From positions 1 through 64,000 of the forward strand of contig DAOUAM010000069.1 of the NCBI GenBank assembly GCA_034433305.1: a stretch of 64,000 nucleotides of DNA, given 5' to 3'. The notes beneath the pieces were generated by a model. That model saw only the letters and a program-made list of their open reading frames with translations, searched no databases and had not been told where the DNA came from. Shown here one piece after another: positions 45,260 through 54,263 of the stretch (positions are counted from its first letter, which is position 1; each line of letters begins with the position of its first letter). A program made the position numbers and the translations under genes. This DNA comes from DAOUAM01 sp034433305. GTDB taxonomy: Bacteria; Chloroflexota; Dehalococcoidia; Lucifugimonadales; DAOUAM01.

Positions 45260-46039
45260 CTAAAAGTCCTCCTCGTCGTCGTCCTCCTCTTCCTCCTCCT
45301 CGCGCCTGGCCGTGTCGAAGCCCACGGGCGCACGGGGCGCTATGGCCTCTCTGGATACTGGCCTTGGCTTGCGCCGTGGCAGGCCCTCGATGGACTGCTT
45401 CAGCCCAGCGACGGCATCGGTGGAGGGCACCTCCACCAGCAGGCCGGTTATGCCAGCGTTGCGCAGCCCCTCCAGGTCGTCGGGTGTCAGCGCGGCGGGC
45501 GCGGCCATCAGGAAGGACTTGTCCACCATGCACCGCACCTGCTGGATGTCAATGAGCCTCTGCACGGTCAGTGGGACCATCTCCTTCCCCGGCGTGAACA
45601 GCACGGCGTCAATGGGCATGTCCTGGATGGCCCGCGCCGTCTCCTCGTCCAGTGCTCCGCCGATGGCCAGCACCTTGCCCATCTCCTCGTCATTGAGCAC
45701 CGCGGCTGCGGTGCCCTCGGCATCGAACACGATGAAGTCGCAGCCCTTCTCTTTGAGGCTGGCTGCCTGCTCCTTGCTCAGCCCGCTGACGCGCGCCCCC
45801 CACAACCGCTCTCCCAGGGCATCACTGGCCTGCTCCAGCAGGCCCTCGTCCCAGGAGTCCAGCGATACCAGGAAGGCGTCCACCTGCGCATCAGACACAT
45901 CCCGCACGCTCGGCGGATGCACAAGCCCGACCACCGCCATCTGCGGGGCGGCGTTGTTTCGCCGGGTGGCGGCGCCAAAGCCCATGGGAGTAGGTGCTAG
46001 CTGGCCTACCTTTTCAAGCATGTCAATAAACTTGCTCAT
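45260..46039 (-). CDS. Conserved hypothetical protein with acidic C-terminal tail
   Basis: A 259-residue protein I do not recognise. Alternating strand/helix segments (FIVFDAEGTAAAVLNDEEMGKVLAIGGALDEETARAI; AVLFTPGKEMVPLTVQRLIDIQQV; GITGLLVEVPSTDAVAGLK) suggest a TIM-barrel-like fold. A basic linker (RRKPRPVSREA) is followed by a tail of almost only Glu and Asp ending in Phe. The ATG at 46039 has GAGGT upstream. Acidic tails of this kind occur on single-stranded-DNA-binding proteins and chaperones as docking sites; that comparison is only by appearance. Confidence 0.75.
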   Translation of the reverse strand: MSKFIDMLEKVGQLAPTPMGFGAATRRNNAAPQMAVVGLVHPPSVRDVSDAQVDAFLVSLDSWDEGLLEQASDALGERLWGARVSGLSKEQAASLKEKGCDFIVFDAEGTAAAVLNDEEMGKVLAIGGALDEETARAIQDMPIDAVLFTPGKEMVPLTVQRLIDIQQVRCMVDKSFLMAAPAALTPDDLEGLRNAGITGLLVEVPSTDAVAGLKQSIEGLPRRKPRPVSREAIAPRAPVGFDTARREEEEEEDDDEEDF

Positions 46040-46292
46040 GGCTACCTCGTACCTGGAGTGGGGGTCTGACAAAAGGCGAAGGCTGTGACCTGTGAGACGG
46101 TCCGCGCCGATGGCACCTACCCAGACCGGCCTGGCCGGAGCGAGGCATCGCCCTTCGTGCCAGGAAGGCAACGCGGGCCGGTGAAAGGCTTCACAAGGCA
46201 TTCTAATTCAATCTCTCCGGCTATTCAAGGCATCCTCTTGCCAAAGGGGCAGCCTGGTATTACCCTTTGACGCGGAAGGAGCCAGTGGCCAC

Positions 46293-46988
46293 GTGGAAGT
46301 CCGAGAGTGCCAGGGGAAAACACTGCGTTACCTTGCCATCGAGCCTGACGACTATGCCCCCGGCAGGCGCTACCCGATGGTAGTGCTGCTGCACGGGTTT
46401 GGCGCCCACATGGGCGACCTGGCGACGCTGTGCCCACTCATAGACCAGCAGGGCTATATTTATGTCTGCCCCAACGCGCCGCTGCCGGTGGCCCTGGGCT
46501 TCGGCATGACGGGCTACGCCTGGGTGCCGCCTCGCGGCAGCGGCACGCCGGAGGATGCCCAGCGCGCCGAGGAAGCCCTGGCGACGCTGGTGGACGAGGT
46601 CATGCGGAGCTACGACGTGGAGCCGGGCCAGCTTGCCCTGGGCGGCTTCTCCCAGGGTGGTATGATGACCTACCGCCTGGGCCTGCCCAGCCCGGAGGTC
46701 TTTCGCGGCCTCTTTGTCCTTAGCTCCTGGCTGCCCGACCAGGACCGGATGCGGGAGCGCCTGCCTGCCACCCGGACGCAACCCATCTTCATCGCCCACG
46801 GCACTCGGGACGAGCTTATAGCGCCGGCCGAGGCCCGCAAGGCCGTCCAGTTCCTGGAGTCCGAGGGCTACGAGCCGCAGTTCCGGGAGTACCCCATGGG
46901 CCACCAGATCACCCAGCAGGAGATAGATGACCTGGCGGCGTGGCTCAAGGCCGTGCTGCCGACGGCGTGGGCCAGTCCCAGGGCCTAG
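46293..46988 (+). CDS. Phospholipase/carboxylesterase-type alpha/beta hydrolase
   Basis: A 231-residue serine hydrolase of the dienelactone hydrolase/carboxylesterase group. Oxyanion region VVLLHGFGAHMGDL, nucleophile LGGFSQGGMMTYRL (Ser near 125), Asp in IAHGTRDELIAP and His in PMGHQITQQEI. Natural substrates may be short-chain esters. It begins with a GTG at 46293 and starts the plus-strand catabolic block, so deacylation of a sugar ester before the GH4 enzyme is conceivable. Confidence 0.88.
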   Translation: MEVRECQGKTLRYLAIEPDDYAPGRRYPMVVLLHGFGAHMGDLATLCPLIDQQGYIYVCPNAPLPVALGFGMTGYAWVPPRGSGTPEDAQRAEEALATLVDEVMRSYDVEPGQLALGGFSQGGMMTYRLGLPSPEVFRGLFVLSSWLPDQDRMRERLPATRTQPIFIAHGTRDELIAPAEARKAVQFLESEGYEPQFREYPMGHQITQQEIDDLAAWLKAVLPTAWASPRA

Positions 46989-47041
46989 CTGGCGGCAGGC
47001 GGCGGGCCGGCCTCGGCCGCTGTTCCACAGGAGATGCTTGC

Positions 47042-48346
47042 ATGGTGAAGATAGCCATCATAGGTGCGGGCAGCGTCGTGTTCACGCGGCGGCTGGTGGG
47101 CGACCTGCTGTCCTTTCCCAGTCTGGCGGACAGCCACATCGCCCTGATGGACATTGACAGCCAGCGGCTGGACCTCATCGCCAGTCTCAGCAGGCGCATG
47201 GTGCGCGACTCCGGCGTCGGCGCAGCCATCAGCGCCACCCTGGACAGGCGCCAGGCGCTGGAGGGCGCCGACTACGTCATAACCACCATCCGCGTGGGCG
47301 ACCGCGACGAGGTGGACAGGGGCATACCCCAGCGCTACGGCGTTGACCAGGCCGTGGGCGACACTATCGGCCCTGGCGGCGTCCTGAAGGGCCTGCGCAC
47401 TGTGCCCGTCCTGCTGGACATCGCCCGCGACATGGAGGCCCTTTGCCCCGGCGCCTGGCTCCTCAACTACACCAACCCTATGGCCATCGCCTGCTGGGCC
47501 ATCAACGAGGCCACCAGCATCAAGACCGTGGGCCTGTGCCACAGCGTCCAGAACACCGCCCACAGGCTGGCCGAGTACATCGGCGCCCCACCGGAGGAGG
47601 TCGCCTACTGGACGGCGGGTATCAACCACATGGCCTGGTTCCTGCGCCTGGAGCGCAACGGACGCGATGCCTACCCGGCGCTGTGGGCCAGCATGGAAGA
47701 CCCCAGGGTGTACGACCGTGACAGCGTCCGCTTCGAGGTCATGCGCCACTTCGGCTACTTCGTCTCCGAGTCCAGCAGGCACATGTCGGAGTACGTGCCT
47801 TACTTTCGCCGGGAGCGGGCGCTCATGGAGCGGCACAACCTGGCGCCCTTCGACCTTGCCGCCAGGGAGCGTGAGGCCCGGGCCGAGGCCCACTACGACA
47901 CCATCCGCCAGGAGCTGGAGGGCAGCCAGCCGCTGACGGCCCAGCGCACCAACGAGTACGCCGCCTACATCATGGACTCACTGGAGACGGGCGAGCTCCG
48001 GCGGGTCAACGTGAACGTCAGGAACACCGGGCTGGTGACCAATCTTCCCCAGGGCTGCTGCGTGGAGGTGCCGTGCCTGGTGGACAGGCTGGGCGTCCAT
48101 CCCTGCCATGTGGGCGACCTGCCAGCGCAGTGCGCCGGCCTGGTGCAGACCAACGTCAACGTCCAGCGCCTGGCCGTCAAGGCCATCCTGGAGCGAGACA
48201 GGGAGGCCGCCGTCCACGCCGTCATGCTGGACCCGCTGACCGCCGCGACGGTGCCCCTGGACGGCATCAGGCGCATGGTGGACGAGATGTTGGCGGCCCA
48301 GCCAGAGTACTTTCAGGGGTTCAGGAGCCGGAGGTCTGGAGCGTAG
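47042..48346 (+). CDS. Family 4 glycosidase (alpha-galactosidase/6-phospho-glucosidase type)
   Basis: GH4 enzymes cleave glycosides by an NAD-dependent redox mechanism with a Mn ion, unlike other glycosidases. The 434-residue protein shows the N-terminal Rossmann motif IIGAGSVVFTRRLVGDLL, LLNYTNPMAIACWAINEATSIKTVGLCHSVQ (metal Cys and His, near 150-180) and AGINHMAWFLRL. CHSVQ and INHMAWF are typical of the MelA/alpha-galacturonidase branch rather than the phosphoglucosidase branch. Substrate remains to be shown. A hydroxyacid dehydrogenase starts two bases after its stop codon. Confidence 0.9.
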   Translation: MVKIAIIGAGSVVFTRRLVGDLLSFPSLADSHIALMDIDSQRLDLIASLSRRMVRDSGVGAAISATLDRRQALEGADYVITTIRVGDRDEVDRGIPQRYGVDQAVGDTIGPGGVLKGLRTVPVLLDIARDMEALCPGAWLLNYTNPMAIACWAINEATSIKTVGLCHSVQNTAHRLAEYIGAPPEEVAYWTAGINHMAWFLRLERNGRDAYPALWASMEDPRVYDRDSVRFEVMRHFGYFVSESSRHMSEYVPYFRRERALMERHNLAPFDLAAREREARAEAHYDTIRQELEGSQPLTAQRTNEYAAYIMDSLETGELRRVNVNVRNTGLVTNLPQGCCVEVPCLVDRLGVHPCHVGDLPAQCAGLVQTNVNVQRLAVKAILERDREAAVHAVMLDPLTAATVPLDGIRRMVDEMLAAQPEYFQGFRSRRSGA

Positions 48347-48348
48347 CC

Positions 48349-49344
48349 ATGATACGGGTAGCACTGCTGGACGATTACCAGGGCGTGGCGCTGGCGTCGG
48401 CGGACTGGAGCAGCCTGCCGCCGGGCACGGCCATCGAGGTCTTCCACGACCACCTGGCCGACGAAGAGGCGCTGGCCCAGCGCCTCAGGGACTTCGATGT
48501 TGTCATGGCCCTGCGGGAGCGGACGCCCTTCCGGCGGTCGCTGCTGGAGCGGCTGCCCCGCCTGAAGCTGCTGGCCAGCGCCGGCATGAGCAACGCCGCC
48601 ATTGACATAGCCGCCGCCACCGAACTGGGCATCGTGGTCTGTGGGACGCAAGGCTCCAGCCGCTCCACCATGGAGCTTACCTGGGGGCTTGTCCTGGCCC
48701 TGCTCAGGAGCATACCCCTGGAGGACAGGGCCACGCGCGCCGGCCGGTGGCAGGTGACCATGGGCACCGGACTGGAGGGCAAGACGCTGGGCATCGTGGG
48801 CCTGGGCAACATCGGCGGCCAGGTGGCCGAGGTGGCCCGCGCCTTCCGCATGCGCATCGTCGCCTGGAGCCAGAACCTGACCAGGCAGCGGGCCGAACAG
48901 TGCGGCGCCGAGCTGATCAGCAAGGCAGAGCTGTTCAGACAGTCAGACATCGTGACGGTACACCTGCGGCTCAGCGACCGGACGCGGGGCCTCATAGGCG
49001 CCACCGAGCTGGGGCTGATGAAGTCCACGGCCTACCTGGTCAACACCTCACGAGGCCCCATTGTGGACGAGGCGGCGCTGCTGGACGCCCTCAAGCGCCG
49101 GGCCATAGCCGGCGCTGGCCTGGACGTCTTCGGCCAGGAGCCGCTGCCGACAGACCATCCCCTGCTGGGGCTGGACAACGTGGTGCTGACGCCCCACCTG
49201 GGCTATGTCACCTGGGAGACCTACCGCGTCTTCTACGGCCAGACGGTAGAGAACATATGCAGCTTCCTGGAAGGCAAGCCCCAGCGAGTCCTCAACCCGG
49301 AGGTGCTGCCCCGACGCCGAAAGCTGCAAGAGGGTGCTTCCTGA
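48349..49344 (+). CDS. D-2-hydroxyacid dehydrogenase
   Basis: A 331-residue NAD-dependent dehydrogenase of the phosphoglycerate/glyoxylate reductase class. Cofactor motif GIVGLGNIGGQVAEVARAF, catalytic Arg in NTSRGPIVDEAALLDAL, Glu in GQEPLPTDHPL and His in TPHLGYVT. The active-site loop has Met-Ser-Asn near 80 (SAGMSNAAID). It is transcribed two bases after the GH4 gene. It may reduce or oxidise a keto/hydroxy acid from the same pathway. Confidence 0.92.
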   Translation: MIRVALLDDYQGVALASADWSSLPPGTAIEVFHDHLADEEALAQRLRDFDVVMALRERTPFRRSLLERLPRLKLLASAGMSNAAIDIAAATELGIVVCGTQGSSRSTMELTWGLVLALLRSIPLEDRATRAGRWQVTMGTGLEGKTLGIVGLGNIGGQVAEVARAFRMRIVAWSQNLTRQRAEQCGAELISKAELFRQSDIVTVHLRLSDRTRGLIGATELGLMKSTAYLVNTSRGPIVDEAALLDALKRRAIAGAGLDVFGQEPLPTDHPLLGLDNVVLTPHLGYVTWETYRVFYGQTVENICSFLEGKPQRVLNPEVLPRRRKLQEGAS

Positions 49345-49800
49345 GAGGGTATGGACGAAGGTATGTTTTACCCCTTAGCAGGGGACGTGATGCCCGTTGG
49401 CGCCGCGCCGGTGGTAAGGCCGGCCCCTCTATAGCTCCCCCGGGGGGAGGATGTCCCTGCCCCCTTTGGGGGAAGGTCAGGAAGGGGGCGAGACGCCGGC
49501 CCCCTCTCTGGTTCTCCCCCAGAGGGGGCGAGAACACTCCCTGCCCTCTGCCAGGGGAGAAGGGCTTTACCGACACTTTTAGGCAGAGTCGGTATAAGGC
49601 CAGTGGCGCGATTCAAGAGTGTGGGTGGCAAGGGCGGGCGCGCCTGCGGACATGCGCCACGGGGAGCCTCCATGCTGTAGAATTTACCTGCCTCCAGGGG
49701 AGGTCAGGACGCTCGCAGGAGGCCTTAAGGCGCCGGCCGCGGCCCACTGGCCCGGCGGCTTCCCGAGGGCAGGACTTCTGGATTTCAAAGAGGAGGATAC
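49345..49800. other. Intergenic repeat cluster
   Basis: This 456-bp gap has no gene. It contains the family B unit at 49365-49417, inverted relative to 35521-35573, and two family A-type core blocks to about 49565. A stretch 49620-49760 is unremarkable. Confidence 0.55.
49365..49417. repeat. Family B repeat unit
   Basis: A 53-bp sequence (start gttttaccccttagcagggg) whose reverse complement equals 35521-35573 except for one base. It contains the palindromes ccccttagcagggg and ggcgccgcgcc. Confidence 0.8.
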
Positions 49801-50544
49801 ATGCTGAGACTTCGCAGGAACCGGATTCTGGAGAAGGCCCGGCAGGGCAAGAAGGCCATCGGCTGCGGCCTGGTGTACCCCAGCGAGGAGGTCGTGGAGA
49901 TCGTGGGGATGCTGGGGTTCGACTTCATCAGCCTGGACGGCGAGCACGGTTTGTTCTCGCCCGAGTCCATAGATGCCATGTGCCGCATCGCCGAGGGCTA
50001 CGGGATGACCGTGACGGCCAGGGTGCCCAACATCCTGCCTTCCACCATCAACCAGTACATGGACCGCGGCGTCCTGGGCATCCTTGGCCCGCATGTGGAC
50101 ACTCCGGAGCAGGCGCAGCAGCTTGTGAACGCCTGCCGCTTCGTGCCCGAGGGCCATCGGAGCTGGGGCGGTGGCCGTGGCACCTACTACAACAGCAGCG
50201 AGCTGCTGGGCGTTTCCGGCAGCGAGCGCACCGAGTGGATGGCCGCCACCAACAAGGAAGTCCTGGTCATGGCCCAGCTTGAGACCAAGACGGCCATGGA
50301 CAACCTGGACGCCATACTGAAGGTCAAGGGCATAGACGCCTTTACCTGGGGGCCTAACGACCTGGCCCAGTCCCTGGGCCTGCCTGGCCAGCCCGACCAT
50401 TCGCAGGTGCAACAGCTACACAAGATGGCCACGGAGAAGATTTACAAGGCCGGGCGCAAGCTCCAGTCCGATCTCATGGTGGCCCTTGGCGTGCCCAACC
50501 TGATCATTGATGGCGCCAGGGCCTTCATGGCAAAGTACCAGTAG
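49801..50544 (+). CDS. HpcH/HpaI-family aldolase
   Basis: A 247-residue class II pyruvate aldolase-like TIM barrel related to 4-hydroxy-2-oxo-heptanedioate and 2-keto-3-deoxy sugar acid aldolases. LGFDFISLDGEHGLFSPESIDAMCR (metal Glu region), ARVPNILPSTINQYMDRGVLGILGPHVDTPEQAQQLV (catalytic Arg and metal site) and AQLETKTAMDNLDAIL fit the family. The ATG at 49801 follows GAGGAGG. With the dehydratase and dehydrogenases around it, breakdown of a sugar acid is likely. Confidence 0.9.
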   Translation: MLRLRRNRILEKARQGKKAIGCGLVYPSEEVVEIVGMLGFDFISLDGEHGLFSPESIDAMCRIAEGYGMTVTARVPNILPSTINQYMDRGVLGILGPHVDTPEQAQQLVNACRFVPEGHRSWGGGRGTYYNSSELLGVSGSERTEWMAATNKEVLVMAQLETKTAMDNLDAILKVKGIDAFTWGPNDLAQSLGLPGQPDHSQVQQLHKMATEKIYKAGRKLQSDLMVALGVPNLIIDGARAFMAKYQ

Positions 50545-50654
50545 CGCAGCCCTCACCCGCTTAGCCCCCTCTTCAGCCTGCCCTGAGCTTGTCGAAGGGT
50601 GGAGAGGGGGCTTAAGGGGATGAGATCCCCAGGCCAGCGCCAGGAGGTGGTACC

Positions 50655-51707
50655 ATGCTCACTATGCTCGCTGCCCTCCACGACGGCAAAGGGGCCATGC
50701 AGCTTGCCGAGATACAGAGGCCCACTCCTGGGCCTGGCGATGTCATCGTCCGGGTGCGCGCCACCGGCATCTGCGGCTCCGACTTGCTCAACTACGGCAT
50801 GAACACCACGCCCGAGACGGTGCCCGGCGGCCACGAGGTCGCCGGGGAAGTGGTGGAGGCCGGCCAGGGCGTGCCTCCGGCGCTGCTGGGGAAGCGCGTG
50901 GCCGTGGAGACCATCGGCCAGGGCCGCGCCTGCACCGTGTGCTGGTACTGCCGCATGGGCCAGTACCGCCAGTGCCTCGACCGCGTCCCCAGCGAGGGCG
51001 GCGGCTTCGCCCAGTACATGAAGCGCAAGGCCATCGGCTGCTATCCCGTGCCCGATGGCCTCTCCTGGGAGGAGGCAGCCCTGGTGGAGCCGCTGGCCGT
51101 CTCGGTACACGCTGTCCGCCGGGGCCAGATGAGCGGCGGCGAGACGGTGGCCGTGCTGGGCGCCGGCAATATCGGGCTGACGGCGGTGGCCGCGGCGCGA
51201 GCGCTGGGCGCAGGCAGGGTCTTCGTCACGGCGCGGCATGAGCACCAGGCGGCGCTGGCCAGGTTCCTGGGCGCCGACGATGTGCTGCCGCCCGATGGCC
51301 TCGCCCTGCGCGAGGCCCTGGACGAGGCCACCGACGGCCTGGGCGCCGACCTGACCATCGAGACGGTGGGCGGCAAGAGCGACGCCACGCTGAAGCAGGC
51401 CATCCAGGCCACCCGCATGCAGGGGCGCATCGTCGTACTGGGTGGCTTCCGCGTCCCCATCACCCTGGACTGGCTGGAGCCTCTGCTGAAAGAGCAGGCC
51501 GTCATATTCTCCTCCTGCTACAGCGTCCTCAACGGCCACCACGACTATGAGATAGCCATCAGGCTCATGGCCTCCGGCCGCGTGCACCTGAAGCCCATGG
51601 TCACCCACCGGTTCCCGCTGCAGGATATCCGGCGGGCCTTCGACACCGCCTATGACAAGTCCACAGGCTCCATCAAGGTGCAGTTGCACCAGCAAGAAGA
51701 GGGCTGA
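50655..51707 (+). CDS. Zinc-dependent alcohol/sugar dehydrogenase (MDR)
   Basis: A 350-residue medium-chain dehydrogenase. The catalytic zinc site is TGICGSD and GGHEVAGEV; the structural zinc loop is CTVCWYCRMGQYRQC (C-x2-C-x2-C-x7-C). The Rossmann motif is VAVLGAGNIGLTAVAAARALGA. It resembles threonine dehydrogenase, sorbitol/galactitol-phosphate dehydrogenases and L-idonate dehydrogenases. Placement beside an aldolase supports a polyol or sugar-acid substrate. Confidence 0.92.
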   Translation: MLTMLAALHDGKGAMQLAEIQRPTPGPGDVIVRVRATGICGSDLLNYGMNTTPETVPGGHEVAGEVVEAGQGVPPALLGKRVAVETIGQGRACTVCWYCRMGQYRQCLDRVPSEGGGFAQYMKRKAIGCYPVPDGLSWEEAALVEPLAVSVHAVRRGQMSGGETVAVLGAGNIGLTAVAAARALGAGRVFVTARHEHQAALARFLGADDVLPPDGLALREALDEATDGLGADLTIETVGGKSDATLKQAIQATRMQGRIVVLGGFRVPITLDWLEPLLKEQAVIFSSCYSVLNGHHDYEIAIRLMASGRVHLKPMVTHRFPLQDIRRAFDTAYDKSTGSIKVQLHQQEEG

Positions 51708-51742
51708 AGATGTAGGAGAGAGCGATAAGACAGGAGAGGGCT

Positions 51743-51880
51743 ATGTCCAGGCGTGTTTTCATAGAAATAGAGCTGCCAGAAGACCTTGAGCAGCTCAAGT
51801 TGCCCAGGGGGGTGGACCAGCATTTGCAAGAGTTGCTGGACCGCCTCCCGCTGAGCGGCAAGAGGCAGAAGGACTGGTAG
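51743..51880 (+). CDS. Small antitoxin-like protein, probable orphan
   Basis: A 45-residue protein (MSRRVFIEIELPEDLEQ ...) with a good AGGAGAGG ribosome site, a predicted beta strand followed by helices, and a basic end (KRQKDW). Short proteins of this build act as antitoxins in several type II families. No PIN or RelE gene follows; the next gene encodes an HNH endonuclease. It may be an orphan antitoxin or an unrelated small protein. Confidence 0.5.
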   Translation: MSRRVFIEIELPEDLEQLKLPRGVDQHLQELLDRLPLSGKRQKDW

Positions 51881-51954
51881 ACCTGGCCGAGCTTCTTTCC
51901 CTGCTGAGATTGCGCTCTCAGAGGCTCTCACGGGAAGGGACACAATAATCAAGG

Positions 51955-52203
51955 ATGCGGCACGTCCCTGCGTGGTTAAGGCGGCTAGTTATTCAGCGGG
52001 CGGCGGACCGCTGTGAGTATTGTAGACTCTCGCAAGAGGGTCAAGAGGCTACATTCCACATAGACCACGTACTCCCAAGGGCGTCTGGGGGCCAGACTAC
52101 TGAAGAAAACCTGGCGCTCGCTTGTGTGTCGTGTTCACTCCGTAAAGCAGCGCGACATCTGGTGATAGATCCAGAAAGCAGTTATGCTTGCCATTCGCCA
52201 TGA
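51955..52203 (+). CDS. HNH endonuclease, possibly C-terminally truncated
   Basis: An 82-residue protein with the HNH beta-beta-alpha metal motif: CEYCRLSQEGQEATFHIDHVLPRASGGQTTEENLALACVSCSLRKA (residues 20-65), including two C-x2-C pairs and the His-His pair. Many homologues continue for another 60-90 residues beyond the motif; here a stop comes at once. Base composition is lower in GC than its neighbours, suggesting transfer. Confidence 0.75.
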   Translation: MRHVPAWLRRLVIQRAADRCEYCRLSQEGQEATFHIDHVLPRASGGQTTEENLALACVSCSLRKAARHLVIDPESSYACHSP

Positions 52204-52268
52204 GGAGTCGTTACTGGGACGACACCCTCCTTTGTTATCTGTATAGTTCCAGCCAAAAGGAGGCCCAT

Positions 52269-53219
52269 ATGCAGTACCGTAACTTCGGCAAGTCAGACCT
52301 GGTCACGTCGGTCATAGGTTTCGGCGGCTGGCCCATGGGCAGGGGCCACTATGGCTCCTTCGACGAGGACGAGGTCATCCGGGCCGTCCACGAGGCCATT
52401 GACCAGGGCATCACCCTGTTCGACACCGCCGCGGTCTATGGCTGGGGCGAAGGGGAGAAGCTCCTGGGCAGGGCGCTCAAGGGCAAGCGCGACAGGGTGG
52501 TGCTGGTGAGCAAGGGCGGCCGCCGCTGGGACGACCCCAGCAATCCCCAGCTACGCGATAGCTCCCGCGAGGCGCTGACCAGGGGCCTGGAAGACAGCCT
52601 GCGCCGCCTCCAGACTGACCACCTGGACCTTTACCTCATCCACTGGCCCGACGAGTCCCGGCCCATGTCCGAGCCTATGAGCGCCTTCGCCGACTTCCAG
52701 CGCCAGGGCAAGATACGCTACGGCGGCGTCAGCAACTTCAGTGTGGCCCAGATGAAGGACTGCCTGGAGACCTTCCCCATTATCTGCAATCAGGTGGGCT
52801 ACCACCTCTTCGACTTTCGCATGGAGCCGGAGGTGCTGCCCTTCTGTCGGCAGAACGGCCTGGGAGTCATGGCCTATGGCTCGCTGGCCCACGGCCTGCT
52901 CACCGGCGCCATGACCCCAGACACCAGGTTCGAGCCTGACGACTGGCGGCGCAGCCTGGTAGCCTTTGGCCAGCCCATATTCCAGGGCGAGCACTTCCTT
53001 CGCAACCTGAAGAAGGTGGACAGGCTCAAGGAGATCGCCGCCAGCAAGGGCAAGACCGTTGCCCAGCTAGCTCTCGCCTGGGTCATCTCCAACCCGGCCA
53101 TCAGCGTGGCCCTGGTGGGCGTCCGCAGGCCGTCGGAGGTCCAGGAGAACGTCAGGGCCGCCGACTGGGCCATGACCGAGCAAGAGCGGGAGGATATACG
53201 CAAGGTGGTCATGTCGTAG
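52269..53219 (+). CDS. Aldo/keto reductase
   Basis: A 316-residue NADPH-dependent TIM-barrel reductase. The catalytic tetrad is visible in FDTAAVYGWGEGEKLLG (Asp, Tyr), VVLVSKGG (Lys) and LYLIHWPDE (His). NFSVAQM and the C-terminal ISVALVGVRRPSEVQEN complete the family. The ATG at 52269 has AAAAGGAGG upstream. It probably reduces a sugar-derived aldehyde or ketone. Confidence 0.93.
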   Translation: MQYRNFGKSDLVTSVIGFGGWPMGRGHYGSFDEDEVIRAVHEAIDQGITLFDTAAVYGWGEGEKLLGRALKGKRDRVVLVSKGGRRWDDPSNPQLRDSSREALTRGLEDSLRRLQTDHLDLYLIHWPDESRPMSEPMSAFADFQRQGKIRYGGVSNFSVAQMKDCLETFPIICNQVGYHLFDFRMEPEVLPFCRQNGLGVMAYGSLAHGLLTGAMTPDTRFEPDDWRRSLVAFGQPIFQGEHFLRNLKKVDRLKEIAASKGKTVAQLALAWVISNPAISVALVGVRRPSEVQENVRAADWAMTEQEREDIRKVVMS

Positions 53220-53247
53220 GCGGGGCCAGGAGGGACGATTCCCATCC

Positions 53248-54201
53248 TCAGAACCCCGCCTCCTTGTCGCACACGTACAGGAACGGCTCGTTGCTCAGGA
53301 AGCGGCGCAGGTTCTCCTTGAAAATCTGGCGGCGCCCGTCGTACATCTGGGGCGTAAGCGCCGAGACGTGGGGCGACAGGATGACGTTGGGCAGGTCCCA
53401 GAGGGGGCTGTCCTTGGGCAGCGGCTCCTGGGCCATGACGTCCAGCCCCGCGCCGGCGACGCGCCCTGAGCGTATGGCCTCGGCCAGCGCCACCTCGTCC
53501 ACTATGCCGCCCCGCGACACAACGATGACCCTGGCGCCCGGCTTGAGCAGCCCGATGCGCCGGCGGTCTATCAGCCCCCGGCTCTGGGCAGTCAGCGGCG
53601 CAGTTACCACGAACCAGTCGGACATGCCTAGCAGGTCGTCCAGCTTCTCCATGCCCCAGATGGCCCGGACCTCTGGCGGCGCTGGCCTGGGCTTGATGTC
53701 CACGGCATAGACCTCCATGCCGAAGCCATGCGCCCGCCGTGCCACGGCCATTCCTATGTCCCCCAGCGCCAGGATGCCCATGGTGCTGCCCCCTAGCTCC
53801 GCCATCCTGGCCGCGTACTTGCCCGCCTCCCAGCGGTGCGCCTTCTGGTCCTCCAGCAGGTCGCGGAAGTTGTGGGCCAGGGCGATGACCATTCCCATGG
53901 CATGGTCGGCCATGGGGTTGGCATGCGGCCCCCGGGCGTTGGTCAGCACCACGTCGCTGTTGACGATCTCGGGGATGCTGGTTATCTGGTCAATGCCGGT
54001 GCCGGGGCACTGTATCCAGCGCAGCTTGCGGGCGGCCAGGAACACCTCCCGCGTCGGGAAGCCGAAGTACACATCGGCGTCGCGCACCTCCCGCTTCTGG
54101 TCCTCGACGCTCTGAGCGACGGCGAAGGTCACGCCGGGGAAGGCGCCGCGAAGTTCGTTGACGAAACTCTGTTCCACGTTGCCGGCCAACACGACTTTCA
54201 T
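53248..54201 (-). CDS. D-2-hydroxyacid dehydrogenase, second copy
   Basis: A 317-residue member of the same family as the 48349 gene but clearly divergent. The catalytic residues are present: Arg in VVSRGGIVDEVALAEAI, Glu in QEPLPKDSPL, His in SPHVSALTPQ. The cofactor motif reads GILALGDIGMAVARRA, with Ala in place of the first Gly of GxGxxG. The ATG at 54201 has AGGAG upstream. It is transcribed against the flanking plus-strand genes. Confidence 0.92.
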   Translation of the reverse strand: MKVVLAGNVEQSFVNELRGAFPGVTFAVAQSVEDQKREVRDADVYFGFPTREVFLAARKLRWIQCPGTGIDQITSIPEIVNSDVVLTNARGPHANPMADHAMGMVIALAHNFRDLLEDQKAHRWEAGKYAARMAELGGSTMGILALGDIGMAVARRAHGFGMEVYAVDIKPRPAPPEVRAIWGMEKLDDLLGMSDWFVVTAPLTAQSRGLIDRRRIGLLKPGARVIVVSRGGIVDEVALAEAIRSGRVAGAGLDVMAQEPLPKDSPLWDLPNVILSPHVSALTPQMYDGRRQIFKENLRRFLSNEPFLYVCDKEAGF

Positions 54202-54263
54202 GGCCTTGACTCCTCCTGTCCTGGTAGGACTGGAGTTTACTCCCATGCCAGCCATGGGGCAAT

